The notes under the pieces are model-generated. The model made no database searches, was not told where the DNA came from, and saw nothing but the letters and a program-made list of their open reading frames with translations. DNA of 11,666 bases from Methanosarcinaceae archaeon. Its GTDB lineage: Archaea; Halobacteriota; Methanosarcinia; Methanosarcinales; Methanosarcinaceae. The DNA lies in NCBI GenBank assembly GCA_030594665.1, contig JAUVET010000020.1:1-11666 (forward strand), read 5' to 3'. The first letter of the stretch is position 1; every line of letters starts with the position of its first letter. Shown piece by piece: positions 1 through 7,499 of the stretch. The position numbers and the translations under genes are program-made.

Positions 1-1147
1 CGGCAGTAGTTTTACACTTTTTGCACCTGTACCCCTGTCCAACACCTGCAGATTTCATTCGTTTTTCACACGATGGGCAAACAGGATTTTGAGTCTCACT
101 TTTTGCGGCAAGGGATTTGATCCGGATCTTTTCAATATTCAGTGTATCTCCGCTCACACTGCCATACACTACGATCCCATCACCTTCGATCAGTTTGCGC
201 ACCAGTGCCCTGAAATTCTTTGTGGGTTCGTATGCAGCACAATCGATTTCGTCCCCATTGATGTCGCGAATCGATAAAATGACGTGCCCGCCCCGGATCG
301 TTTCAGGGGTTTTGGAAACAGTACCCTCAATGATGTATGAATGCATCTCCTTGATACCTGAAATGTTTGTGGCAGGAATAAGATGCATGTCAGTCCCCTG
401 ATTCGTCTTGTAAACAACAGAGCGTTCAATGGGTTCTGACTCGATCAAAACGGCAGCGCATGTCACATCATCTACGCTTTTTCCACGTATCCCGAAAAGC
501 ACAGGGTCAGGGGAATGCGGTACGCACACAATGAGGTCATTTGCGCAGTCAACCGTATCCCATGTGGCAGGATATGTTTCCATGTCGGCTTTGTAGATAC
601 TTTTTTTGTCAACTGACCGGAGGGTTCCCCACACATTTTGTTCACGGTATGCAATATATTCGTATGTATGATCCCACCCACTGTTCAGCATTGCCCCACA
701 CGCAGCGAGTGCACCGATAAGACCGCGCCCGTTCTTGAAACATTTGTGTGGGATGTTAAAGTCGCGTGCAAGTTCCTTTGCATCTTCAATTAACAGGACA
801 TCAGTGACCGCACGATTGAAAAACTCACCAAATGCATGTTTTGTACGTTCATGATCCTTATACGGCAAAAACACAACACCCGGATTTGTGCTCTCACTCG
901 CCATCTCTGCAAGTGATTCGATCCTCAAAATCACGTGATCCATCACTTTTTGCGGCTGGTCCGTATCGATATTTATCGCAACAGAAGCATTGCCACGGGT
1001 TTTGTAGGGAATTGTCGGGTTCAGCCGCATTAAAAGAGGGAGACCTATTATTGTCCCGTATTCCTCCAGCTCCTCCAAAAGTACCGCACAAAGATATGTA
1101 GTACACATCCCGTCCTTTGAATCCGTGTCATCAATGCCGATTATCAT
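1..1147 (-). CDS. tiaS: tRNA(Ile2) 2-agmatinylcytidine synthetase TiaS (3' end outside window)
   Basis: TiaS attaches agmatine to C34 of the CAU anticodon of tRNA-Ile2, using ATP, so that the tRNA reads AUA; it is an essential archaeal enzyme. The 382 visible residues start MIIGIDDTDS, the family signature, and continue with RGNA (51-54), KNGRGLIGALAA (138-149), PHSPDPVLFGIRG (210-222) and YKTNQGTD (246-253). An OB-fold-like stretch covers about 268-345 (YIIEGTVSKTPETIRGGHV), then a zinc ribbon with Cys pairs C357/C360 and C375/C378 just before the window edge. Family members are roughly 400-440 residues, so only the last few dozen are missing. The ATG at 1147 has a GGAG Shine-Dalgarno 7 nt upstream. 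The membrane-protein gene upstream on the same strand ends 43 nt away, so the two may be cotranscribed. Confidence 0.95.
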   Translation of the reverse strand, partial: MIIGIDDTDSKDGMCTTYLCAVLLEELEEYGTIIGLPLLMRLNPTIPYKTRGNASVAINIDTDQPQKVMDHVILRIESLAEMASESTNPGVVFLPYKDHERTKHAFGEFFNRAVTDVLLIEDAKELARDFNIPHKCFKNGRGLIGALAACGAMLNSGWDHTYEYIAYREQNVWGTLRSVDKKSIYKADMETYPATWDTVDCANDLIVCVPHSPDPVLFGIRGKSVDDVTCAAVLIESEPIERSVVYKTNQGTDMHLIPATNISGIKEMHSYIIEGTVSKTPETIRGGHVILSIRDINGDEIDCAAYEPTKNFRALVRKLIEGDGIVVYGSVSGDTLNIEKIRIKSLAAKSETQNPVCPSCEKRMKSAGVGQGYRCKKCKTTA

Positions 1148-1159
1148 GTTTCTCCAATT
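1147..1159. repeat. 13-bp direct repeat, copy A (tiaS start)
   Basis: TGTTTCTCCAATT on the plus strand recurs exactly at 2007-2019. On the minus strand it reads AATTGGAGAAACA and contains the tiaS Shine-Dalgarno and the first base of its start codon. Both copies are followed on the plus strand by a similar TACCT/TATACCT. The pair brackets the membrane-protein gene. Confidence 0.6.
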
Positions 1160-1190
1160 TACCTAATTATAAACAATTTCCAAAAACATC

Positions 1191-1976
1191 TCAATATTTC
1201 TTTATTAGATATGACTTATAATCCCCAACTTTCAACGAGTAGATATCAATATCTACAGAACCATCAGAATCAATCTTTTTGTTTGGAAGTGGAATACTAT
1301 TATCATAGATCACAATTGATTGGTTTTTCCATGAATCGTATGTAGTTGTATTAAGCCATAAGTTTGCACAATGTACTAAATTGTAGTTAACTGTTGCATG
1401 TTTGATGTCATATCGAGCCGTTCTAATGAATAGATAAAATGATTCATTGGAACTTGGGCTTATAGGTCGCATTACCACAATATCCTGTGGTAAAACATCT
1501 AGTTCAATATAGGTAATGTCAAGTATAACTGGATTTATTTCATCATCATTGGTGATTTTCACAGTTCCGTTTGATGAATTTACATTTGGTGTAATGCTAT
1601 ACCCTCTAGGATCATAAATAGATTCAAAACTTTGAACGCCAGTAGGCAGTTTTATTAATATATCACTAGATGGCAAAATTTTTGGCATTTTAATTAAATA
1701 TTCCGTTTTATGAACTAACTGATCTCCGTAATCAATATAGTTTTGAGAATTTGTTGGAGTAACTCTTTGCCCATATAGTGGATACTCGGGATACTCAATA
1801 CATGTCAGTCCTATTACAATTAAGGTGAGAACAATTGGTGTTACAGTAAACACCATGTTAAAAAAACGAATGTCTGTTTTATATGGTTTTTTTAAATATT
1901 TCGAATTAATGCACTTTTTAAGGTACTGTTTGATTGCATTCTTTGCCTTATCAAAACGTATGGTAATCTGGCTCAT
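1191..1976 (-). CDS. unrecognised single-pass membrane protein with probable surface domain
   Basis: I do not recognise this 261-residue protein. Residues 1-38 are rich in Lys/Arg (RFDKAKNAIKQYLKKC, KYLKKPYK). One hydrophobic segment follows at about 39-60 (FNMVFTVTPIVLTLIVIGLTCI), and the remaining 200 residues are polar and beta-like. The positive N-terminus suggests it stays in the cytoplasm with the long C-terminal part outside. The outer part has at least five N-glycosylation sequons (NSS, NGT, NES, NTT, NQS), fitting an archaeal surface protein. The start at 1976 is chosen because AGGTGA lies 8 nt upstream; an in-frame ATG at 2039 would add 21 residues but has no such site. The gene is visibly richer in A+T than tiaS and the HTH gene, which suggests later acquisition. 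It lies between tiaS and the shared promoter near 2051. Confidence 0.75.
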   Translation of the reverse strand: MSQITIRFDKAKNAIKQYLKKCINSKYLKKPYKTDIRFFNMVFTVTPIVLTLIVIGLTCIEYPEYPLYGQRVTPTNSQNYIDYGDQLVHKTEYLIKMPKILPSSDILIKLPTGVQSFESIYDPRGYSITPNVNSSNGTVKITNDDEINPVILDITYIELDVLPQDIVVMRPISPSSNESFYLFIRTARYDIKHATVNYNLVHCANLWLNTTTYDSWKNQSIVIYDNSIPLPNKKIDSDGSVDIDIYSLKVGDYKSYLIKKY

Positions 1977-2006
1977 GATAAATTCACCTGCTAGGGGACT
2001 TAACTT

Positions 2007-2019
2007 TGTTTCTCCAATT
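2007..2019. repeat. 13-bp direct repeat, copy B (leader of membrane-protein gene)
   Basis: Exact second copy of the 13-mer at 1147-1159. It lies about 30 nt upstream of the membrane-protein start codon, just downstream of the expected minus-strand transcription start. Its GGAG is not followed by an ATG here, so it looks like a leftover tiaS-type leader. Confidence 0.55.
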
Positions 2020-2045
2020 GTATACCTGTATTGAAACAACGGTTA

Positions 2046-2056
2046 CTTATATATAG
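2046..2056. promoter_or_regulatory. symmetric TATA box shared by divergent genes
   Basis: CTTATATATAG reads as a TATA box on both strands. Its centre (about 2051) is 32 nt from the ATG of the HTH regulator, which predicts a leader of only a few bases. On the minus strand initiation would fall near 2025, giving the membrane-protein/tiaS transcript a leader of about 50 nt with Shine-Dalgarno sites. The match is by pattern only. Confidence 0.5.
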
Positions 2057-2082
2057 ATGTGCAAACACTTAATTTATATGTT

Positions 2083-3036
2083 ATGACAAAAGATATCTTG
2101 ATACATCAGATAATCGATGTATTGGAACACGCGGGGTTCGTTGTTTCGGATCGTTGTAATATCAGACCACGAAGCTTTGACCTTGCTGCACGGAATGGTG
2201 ATACCCTCTTATTCTGTAAGGTCTTGTATAACATTGACGGACTGAACGAAGATACTGCACGAGAGATGAAATCACTTGCACAATATCTTGGCGGTTCGGT
2301 GCTGGTAATTGGTGCCAAAACCCGTGACCAGTTCCTTGAAGACAGTGTAGTATACGTAAGATACAATATTCCATCACTGAATATCCAGACATTGTATGAC
2401 TTTTTTGTAGAGGATGTTCCCCCACTGGTATCGGCAGCACCTGGAGGTTTATATGTCTCGATCGATGGGAATGTCTTAAAAGCCGCAAGAATGGATATGT
2501 CCCTCTCACTTGGTGCACTTGCGTCACAACTTGGTGTATCCAGAAGGACCATCAGCAAATATGAAGAAGGAGGCATGGATGCTTCTATCGATATTGTGTT
2601 GCAGATAGAGGAACTGCTTGATGTAGCAGTTGCACGCTCCATTGATATCCTGAGGTCATTTGAGAAAAAACCGATCGTGAGACGGGAAAATCAGAAAAGG
2701 GTACCTGATGATAACATTTTGAGTTTGATACATACACTTGGTTATGACGTACTGCAAACATCACAGGCACCGTTCAAGGCAGTGTCCAGTGACGATGCGA
2801 ATGTTATGTTGACAGGTGTGAGTGAATACAGCAGTGCCATGCTCAAGCGTGCTCACCTTATGAGCAGTATATCAGAAGTCACCCTGACGCAATCAGTTTT
2901 TATAATAGAAGGGGACAGCAAGTTGAAATCCATTGACAGTACGGTACTTATTGAAAGAAGTGAACTGGATAAATTGTCGGATTGTGACGAACTGGATAAC
3001 CTGATCCATGAACGGAAGAAAAAACATCGCGTTTGA
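2083..3036 (+). CDS. archaeal HTH-type transcriptional regulator (COG1395-like)
   Basis: This 317-residue protein resembles the conserved archaeal family annotated as putative HTH-type transcriptional regulatory protein, whose targets are not known to me. An N-terminal domain (about 1-120) contains RSFDLAARNGDTLLFCKVL, with D33 and K46 placed as in restriction-endonuclease-like folds. An XRE/Cro-type HTH follows at about 140-163 (LSLGALASQLGVSRRTISKY), then a C-terminal region to KKKHRV. A GTG at 2059 would add eight residues, but it lies only 8 nt past the TATA centre and would precede the transcript start, so ATG 2083 is preferred and the mRNA is probably leaderless or nearly so. The last base of its TGA is the first base of the 15-bp repeat that begins the restriction-modification island. 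Confidence 0.85.
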   Translation: MTKDILIHQIIDVLEHAGFVVSDRCNIRPRSFDLAARNGDTLLFCKVLYNIDGLNEDTAREMKSLAQYLGGSVLVIGAKTRDQFLEDSVVYVRYNIPSLNIQTLYDFFVEDVPPLVSAAPGGLYVSIDGNVLKAARMDMSLSLGALASQLGVSRRTISKYEEGGMDASIDIVLQIEELLDVAVARSIDILRSFEKKPIVRRENQKRVPDDNILSLIHTLGYDVLQTSQAPFKAVSSDDANVMLTGVSEYSSAMLKRAHLMSSISEVTLTQSVFIIEGDSKLKSIDSTVLIERSELDKLSDCDELDNLIHERKKKHRV

Positions 3037-3050
3037 ATCCCCAAAACCTA
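3036..3050. repeat. 15-bp direct repeat, left copy, bounding the R-M island
   Basis: AATCCCCAAAACCTA, identical to 7726-7740. Identity starts at the last base of the HTH gene's stop codon and ends abruptly on both sides. The two copies lie at the outer limits of the restriction-modification block. Confidence 0.8.
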
Positions 3051-3068
3051 TTGTGCTGCTCTAGATGA

Positions 3069-3075
3069 TTTTTTT
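3069..3075 (+). terminator. T-run, possible terminator of the HTH gene
   Basis: Seven consecutive T, 33 nt past the HTH stop codon. T-rich tracts are the usual archaeal termination signal. CCCCAAA at 3039-3045 and TTTGGGG at 3093-3099 could pair around it. Confidence 0.35.
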
Positions 3076-3153
3076 ACAAATGTTCTTTAAGATTTGGGGT
3101 ACAATTATCAAATACTAACATTATAAAACATTCATTAAACGAAAAGATGATTC

Positions 3154-3162
3154 TTTATATAT
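3154..3162 (+). promoter_or_regulatory. TATA box of the HNH endonuclease gene
   Basis: TTTATATAT centred near 3158, 27 nt before ATG 3185. The expected transcript start falls at or next to that ATG, implying a leaderless mRNA. An earlier in-frame ATG at 3161 lies inside the box and is unlikely to be used. Confidence 0.5.
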
Positions 3163-3184
3163 GTTCGTGTATGTATGGATTTAT

Positions 3185-4468
3185 ATGAATTCTTATGGCA
3201 GTGGTAATTGGTTTCATTCAAGAAGTGGTTGGAGTGAGCACGAAATAGATTCCTTATTAAAACTTGTTGAATCTAGCAAAAAATCTCGTTATTCTGACCT
3301 ACGATGGAGTGGAGATAAAAACAATCCATCCACAATTGAATTTGCTAATGAAATTTCAGTCAGTGCTTCTGCGATGCAGACAAAAATAAGGGCTTTTATC
3401 AGATATGGTTTTATCAAAGATGAACCTTATTGTCCTTTAAATTTTACATCTGTTGGGAAAATTTGGTGGCACTTAAAAATTCAAGAAGGAGATGGATTTA
3501 ATGAATATGCAGATTATATTGAAGGATTAATTTTAGCATCATCTCTCTCGCTATATTCATTTGATTCACAAAAATTCACAAATAATCCGACTAATAATTA
3601 TCGTCCTGTTTATGAACTATTAAATAACGTGGATTCAATTGGATTTATATCTACACATGATTTGGAATTACTCATATCTGAAAGCAGTAGTACTTCTAAT
3701 TTCACGTATTGGAAAAATGACCTTTTGAGAAGCAAAATCATAAAAGAAGTCTCAGGAGGGTTTCAACTAACTAACACATTTTCCAATCTCATGAATGCCG
3801 TTCTTAATGTAACATTACCAACAACGCTAACCGATCGAGATTGGGATGAAATTAACAGTGATTTTTTAGTTAATAAAAATCCATATATTGATGCAATACT
3901 TTCCGACTTAGATAATATCTTATCAGGAATTTTAGATATCGAATCTGCATTGTTAGAGGATGAGAAAGAAATCGTTTCAAAAATAGTTTCAGCCACAGAC
4001 GATGCGGAAGCAAGTGAAATCGGATTGGGCAATTATAGCATACCTGACACCTACACAAGAACTAAAATTCGAAAGAAACAATCAGCATGGTCTAAAGAAG
4101 TGAAAAAATCTTATAGGAATACTTGTTGCGTCACTGAATGTGATATACAATCACCATTTCTTACTGTAGCATCCCACATAAAAAATTATGCTGAAAATGA
4201 AAATAGGAATGGTCATCGTGCCAATCCGAGCAACGGATTGTGTTTGTGTCCAATTTGCCACATTCTTTTTGACAGGGGATATTTTACTTTGACAGACAAT
4301 CTTAGAATCAAAGTCTCACCAAAAATCGAAGAAATCAACAGCAATAGAATTAGAAACATTTTTGATCAAAGTAATAATGAACGTATTAATCCCATTCCTG
4401 TTCCAGACTCTTTTAAACCAGATGTTGAATTTATAAAATACCACAGAGAAAATGTATATAAGGAATAG
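3185..4468 (+). CDS. HNH-family endonuclease, likely type II restriction enzyme
   Basis: 427 residues. The C-terminal part (about 287-390) matches the HNH_2 type: a TYTRTKIRKKQSAW lead-in, CCVTEC at 314-319, SHIKNYA with H331, NPSNGL with N350, then CPICHILFDRG with H359 and D363, which together supply the His-Asn-His metal site and paired Cys that could hold zinc. The N-terminal 220 residues begin with a helical, winged-helix-like stretch (GWSEHEIDSLLKLVE) and contain TSVGKIWWHL and RPVYELLNNVDSIGF, resembling DNA-reading parts of type II enzymes; I infer that they read the target site. A helical acidic linker covers about 215-280. It converges with the methyltransferase gene, 2 bp between stop codons, and that pairing is the main reason to call it a restriction enzyme. 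The recognition site cannot be read from the sequence. ATG 3161 (+8 residues) is less likely. Confidence 0.82.
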   Translation: MNSYGSGNWFHSRSGWSEHEIDSLLKLVESSKKSRYSDLRWSGDKNNPSTIEFANEISVSASAMQTKIRAFIRYGFIKDEPYCPLNFTSVGKIWWHLKIQEGDGFNEYADYIEGLILASSLSLYSFDSQKFTNNPTNNYRPVYELLNNVDSIGFISTHDLELLISESSSTSNFTYWKNDLLRSKIIKEVSGGFQLTNTFSNLMNAVLNVTLPTTLTDRDWDEINSDFLVNKNPYIDAILSDLDNILSGILDIESALLEDEKEIVSKIVSATDDAEASEIGLGNYSIPDTYTRTKIRKKQSAWSKEVKKSYRNTCCVTECDIQSPFLTVASHIKNYAENENRNGHRANPSNGLCLCPICHILFDRGYFTLTDNLRIKVSPKIEEINSNRIRNIFDQSNNERINPIPVPDSFKPDVEFIKYHRENVYKE

Positions 4469-4470
4469 TT

Positions 4471-7200
4471 TCACAATTTTTCCAAATCTACTATCCAATC
4501 CTCTTTAATCAATCCACCTTTCCCATTGCGTGGAAATCGCATAAATCGGTTTCTGATTTCATATGCAAAAATATTGTTTAATTTAAAACCATTGTTTTCA
4601 CCAATTTCGGCTATTATTTCATTTGAGTTGATCTCAATTCCTGAAACATTATTGTTACCAATTACAATAATATAATGTCCACCTTTTTTTAATACTTCAT
4701 GAACATTTTTAATGTTCGCCTCCATATCCAAAAAAAACTTTGAAACTATTGCTGCATGCTTTTTGTCAATTTTATAAACTTCATCGACTATGCTATCGAT
4801 TTTACAGTATCCAGTATGTATTTTTTTTGAATATTCATCTGCTAAAATTTGCTTAGTACCAACATACTTTCTCTTATGCTCATTTTGTAATTTTTGATTT
4901 TCTAACCCAAATAAGTCTCCAATCCAAAAATGTTCCACCATTTGGTTATAGATGTAATCAATCGCCTTTATGTATGGAGGAGACGTTATTGCAATATCCA
5001 CTTCAGTTCCAATATTCCTTTTCCAATATTCCGAAAAATTTCTTGAATCTATACAATCATCAAATATCTTAGCTTTGCCAGATTTTGGCGTTAATTTGGA
5101 CAATTCAATTAATCTATCGCTATATAGTTTAATATTCCTACTAAATAAACGGAAAGCATCTTCGGGTATCTTAATATTCGTATGCGAAACATAGGTTTTT
5201 TGTGATTCGTTATCAGCATTAGAAACTCTTCGTATTATTGACGAAAAACAAACTATCAAAAAATCATAAATGTCTTTTTGTCCCCTATATTCTTCTATAA
5301 CATCTCTGATAATTGATAATTTTTCAACTGCGTCTTCATTAAACCAATGAGACAGTGTTGGAATACTCGGTCTAAACACACCTTTTTTTTTAATTTCAAT
5401 TTTTGAAATGATTTCTTTATTGAGAGATATTAGCACATTTTCATCAATTTTAGTTGTTTTAACCTTGCTAATCAATCTAGAAAGAGGATCAATATCAATA
5501 CCATATATTTCATGACCTACAAGCATACCTTCAACTAGAGTCGTGCCTGAACCACAAAAAGGATCAAGAATTATATTTTTTTTATTCTTTTGTTGATATT
5601 TTGAAATTCCCCAACGTGGGATTTGTGGAATAAATTTTGCAGGGTACTTGTGGATATTGTGTGTCAAATATGCAACGTTATTACTTGTTATATTATATCT
5701 CTGATATTTTCTTATTTTTGTATCTGTTGGGAGTTCGTTAACTTTTAGAGGAACTTCTTGTTTTGATTTTTTTAGAACAATTACACTCTCACGCAAATAC
5801 TCTAAAAAAGGTTCCAATTCTCCTCGTTGTTGAGAACTTGTTGTCAGATGCCTTGTTGGAAATATTTTAATGTCACTAAAACCGATTTTTTTTCCAATTT
5901 TTGATAGTAACAAATCCGTTGGTACAATTACACCCGAATATGCAGACGTTCCTACAACAATAATACATTCTCCATCCGGTTCTAATAAATCAAAAATTTC
6001 CGTCATGACACTGTGCATATCTTCAAAATATCCTTTGACAAACTTTTTTATTTTTTTATCCCACAGTACATCTTCATCCATCAACTCAAGGAGTTGATCA
6101 AGTTCTTTCAAATTAATTTCTCTCCCTACTACATCAAGTCGAGTGTTTGGATTCGATCGTAATGCACTGCCACGTAAATCCCTCAGTTCTTTATAATCGT
6201 TAACAAAATCTCCCATCCACAATTCTACTTTAAATATTTCGAAATAATCAAAACAGTTTGCATAAGGTGGAGAAAAAATTGCTGTTGATACCGTACCTTC
6301 TTCCAGATAGTCAGTGAGATGAATGGAAGATTCAGTGTATACTTTCGTATCAGTCTTTTTAAACGGATTCGTTTCAAGATCGTTCAACATCTGGATATAT
6401 TGTTCCTTTAATGTTTTGACAACGAAACTGGATTTATTTTCGCCAAACGCTTCATCTTCCCATTTGTTTTGAGGTGTTTTAACATATCCGTCTTTGGTCC
6501 TTTTCGTGAATTTGTACTTAATACCGTTTCCTTCTTTACGTGCATTAGAAACATTTTCAAGAATAGCTAACCATCCTAATTTAAGAAAATTATGATATTT
6601 CCTTGAAGTTATTATAGAAAGATTGTATTTTATTTTTAACAATGTCTCTAGTATTTCTTCATTAAACACTTTGTCTATAATCTTTAATTTCGGAACAGGA
6701 GTAGATTGTACACCAGATATATCCAACACTTCTTCTACGAGTGTTTTGAGATTTTCTACATTCTCTTTCGTGTACTCTCTAGTTTTTACTTCTGAAACAA
6801 AAGTTGCCAATGGATTAATATCGAATCCAACTGAATCAATTCCTAATTCATTTGATGCGATTAATGTTGTACCAGATCCGCAGAAAGGATCAAGCACACG
6901 CGTTTGGTTTTTTTTACGTGCAAGTAGTGTTTTTATGAGTGATGTTGAATACCCTTCACGATACTTAAACCATCTATGAATAGGATGATCCTTATAATCA
7001 GAAAAATTGACAAGGTTGGCGAACTCAGGTTTTGACATTATTATTTCGTCATTCGAAAGATTTTCTAAAACTGTTTCTAATTTTGCGCTTTTCTCGGTTT
7101 TTATATATTCAAGACTACATGAATCACCAATGGATGACTGCTTAATAATATTTTCAGAATGGGTACTCATCATTTGTCTGAGAACTAATGTTTGAGACAT
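4471..7200 (-). CDS. fused two-module DNA methyltransferase (probable N4-cytosine)
   Basis: This 909-residue protein carries two complete S-adenosylmethionine-dependent DNA methylase modules. Module 1 has HPIHRWFKYREGYS at 72-85 (motif X region), the SAM loop DPFCGSGTTL at 104-113 and the catalytic SPPY at 310-313. Module 2 has HNIHKYPAKFIP at 514-525, DPFCGSGTTL at 546-555 and SPPY at 740-743. SPPY is typical of N4-cytosine enzymes, whereas adenine enzymes usually have DPPY or NPPY. About 195 residues separate SAM loop and catalytic motif in each module, room for a target-reading domain. Apart from motifs the modules differ, so each may methylate one strand of an asymmetric site; this is inference. 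It presumably protects DNA from the convergent HNH enzyme. The ATG at 7200 is supported by GGAGAGG about 7 nt upstream. No frameshift or lost catalytic residue is seen. Confidence 0.9.
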   Translation of the reverse strand: MSQTLVLRQMMSTHSENIIKQSSIGDSCSLEYIKTEKSAKLETVLENLSNDEIIMSKPEFANLVNFSDYKDHPIHRWFKYREGYSTSLIKTLLARKKNQTRVLDPFCGSGTTLIASNELGIDSVGFDINPLATFVSEVKTREYTKENVENLKTLVEEVLDISGVQSTPVPKLKIIDKVFNEEILETLLKIKYNLSIITSRKYHNFLKLGWLAILENVSNARKEGNGIKYKFTKRTKDGYVKTPQNKWEDEAFGENKSSFVVKTLKEQYIQMLNDLETNPFKKTDTKVYTESSIHLTDYLEEGTVSTAIFSPPYANCFDYFEIFKVELWMGDFVNDYKELRDLRGSALRSNPNTRLDVVGREINLKELDQLLELMDEDVLWDKKIKKFVKGYFEDMHSVMTEIFDLLEPDGECIIVVGTSAYSGVIVPTDLLLSKIGKKIGFSDIKIFPTRHLTTSSQQRGELEPFLEYLRESVIVLKKSKQEVPLKVNELPTDTKIRKYQRYNITSNNVAYLTHNIHKYPAKFIPQIPRWGISKYQQKNKKNIILDPFCGSGTTLVEGMLVGHEIYGIDIDPLSRLISKVKTTKIDENVLISLNKEIISKIEIKKKGVFRPSIPTLSHWFNEDAVEKLSIIRDVIEEYRGQKDIYDFLIVCFSSIIRRVSNADNESQKTYVSHTNIKIPEDAFRLFSRNIKLYSDRLIELSKLTPKSGKAKIFDDCIDSRNFSEYWKRNIGTEVDIAITSPPYIKAIDYIYNQMVEHFWIGDLFGLENQKLQNEHKRKYVGTKQILADEYSKKIHTGYCKIDSIVDEVYKIDKKHAAIVSKFFLDMEANIKNVHEVLKKGGHYIIVIGNNNVSGIEINSNEIIAEIGENNGFKLNNIFAYEIRNRFMRFPRNGKGGLIKEDWIVDLEKL

Positions 7201-7262
7201 TATTTAAACCTCTCCAGCAAGCAATCATTGCAAAAGAATACTGATACTAAAGTAAAAGATTT

Positions 7263-7271
7263 CATTTAAAC
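7263..7271 (-). promoter_or_regulatory. possible TATA box of the methyltransferase gene
   Basis: Minus strand GTTTAAATG, about 65 nt upstream of the start codon, would give a leader of roughly 40 nt that includes the GGAGAGG ribosome site. The 8-bp inverted pair ACTAAAGT (7246-7253) and ACTTTAGT (7321-7328) lies on either side and could be an operator. Both calls rest on pattern only. Confidence 0.3.
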
Positions 7272-7327
7272 ATCCCCCCATATTTTCCAGTGGACCTTTT
7301 TTTCAATTAATTGTGATTTCACTTTAG

Positions 7328-7468
7328 TTATTGTTCAAGTAAAAATACCTTTACCTTTTTACCTATCCAGTCCTTTGGCACATAAACTCGTCCTGAATTG
7401 CCTGAAGATTTAACAGTCTTTTCAATCACTTGATAAGCAGTTACCTTAACTTCCATTTGCTCATTCAT
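7328..7468 (-). CDS. DUF2080 family transposon-associated small protein
   Basis: A 46-residue protein, MNEQMEVKVTAYQVIEKTVK followed by SSGNSGRVYVPKDWIGKKVK and VFLLEQ. The core VIEKTVK-SGNSGRVYVPKDWIGKKVKV is the hallmark of the archaeal DUF2080 family, named as transposon-encoded and often found near transposase genes. The pattern also resembles the swapped-hairpin DNA-binding fold of AbrB/SpoVT proteins, so it may bind DNA; this is my inference. No transposase is adjacent here. It is on the same strand as the methyltransferase gene and ends 127 nt upstream of its start, so it could be a relic of the element that moved the island, or a small regulator of the system. A TATA-like TTTAATATA 27 nt before the ATG suggests a leaderless, expressed gene. 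Confidence 0.8.
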   Translation of the reverse strand: MNEQMEVKVTAYQVIEKTVKSSGNSGRVYVPKDWIGKKVKVFLLEQ

Positions 7469-7490
7469 ATATATGTTAACAATATATCTA

Positions 7491-7499
7491 TATATTAAA
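7491..7499 (-). promoter_or_regulatory. TATA box of the DUF2080 gene
   Basis: Minus strand TTTAATATA centred near 7495, 27 nt before the DUF2080 ATG, the spacing expected for a leaderless archaeal mRNA. Confidence 0.4.

Noticed and set aside
2106..2642. Minus-strand open frame of 178 codons opposite the HTH gene
   Set aside because: The sense frame has clear HTH and conserved-family features; the antisense product is Ser-rich and unlike any family.
3161..3184. Upstream ATG as start of the HNH nuclease
   Set aside because: It overlaps the TATA box, so it would lie upstream of the transcript start.
4471..7200. Methyltransferase as part of a BREX, DISARM or phosphorothioation defence system
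   Set aside because: None of the characteristic partner genes (PglZ-type phosphatase, large helicases, DndABCD) is present; the only partner is an HNH nuclease, which fits a simple R-M pair.
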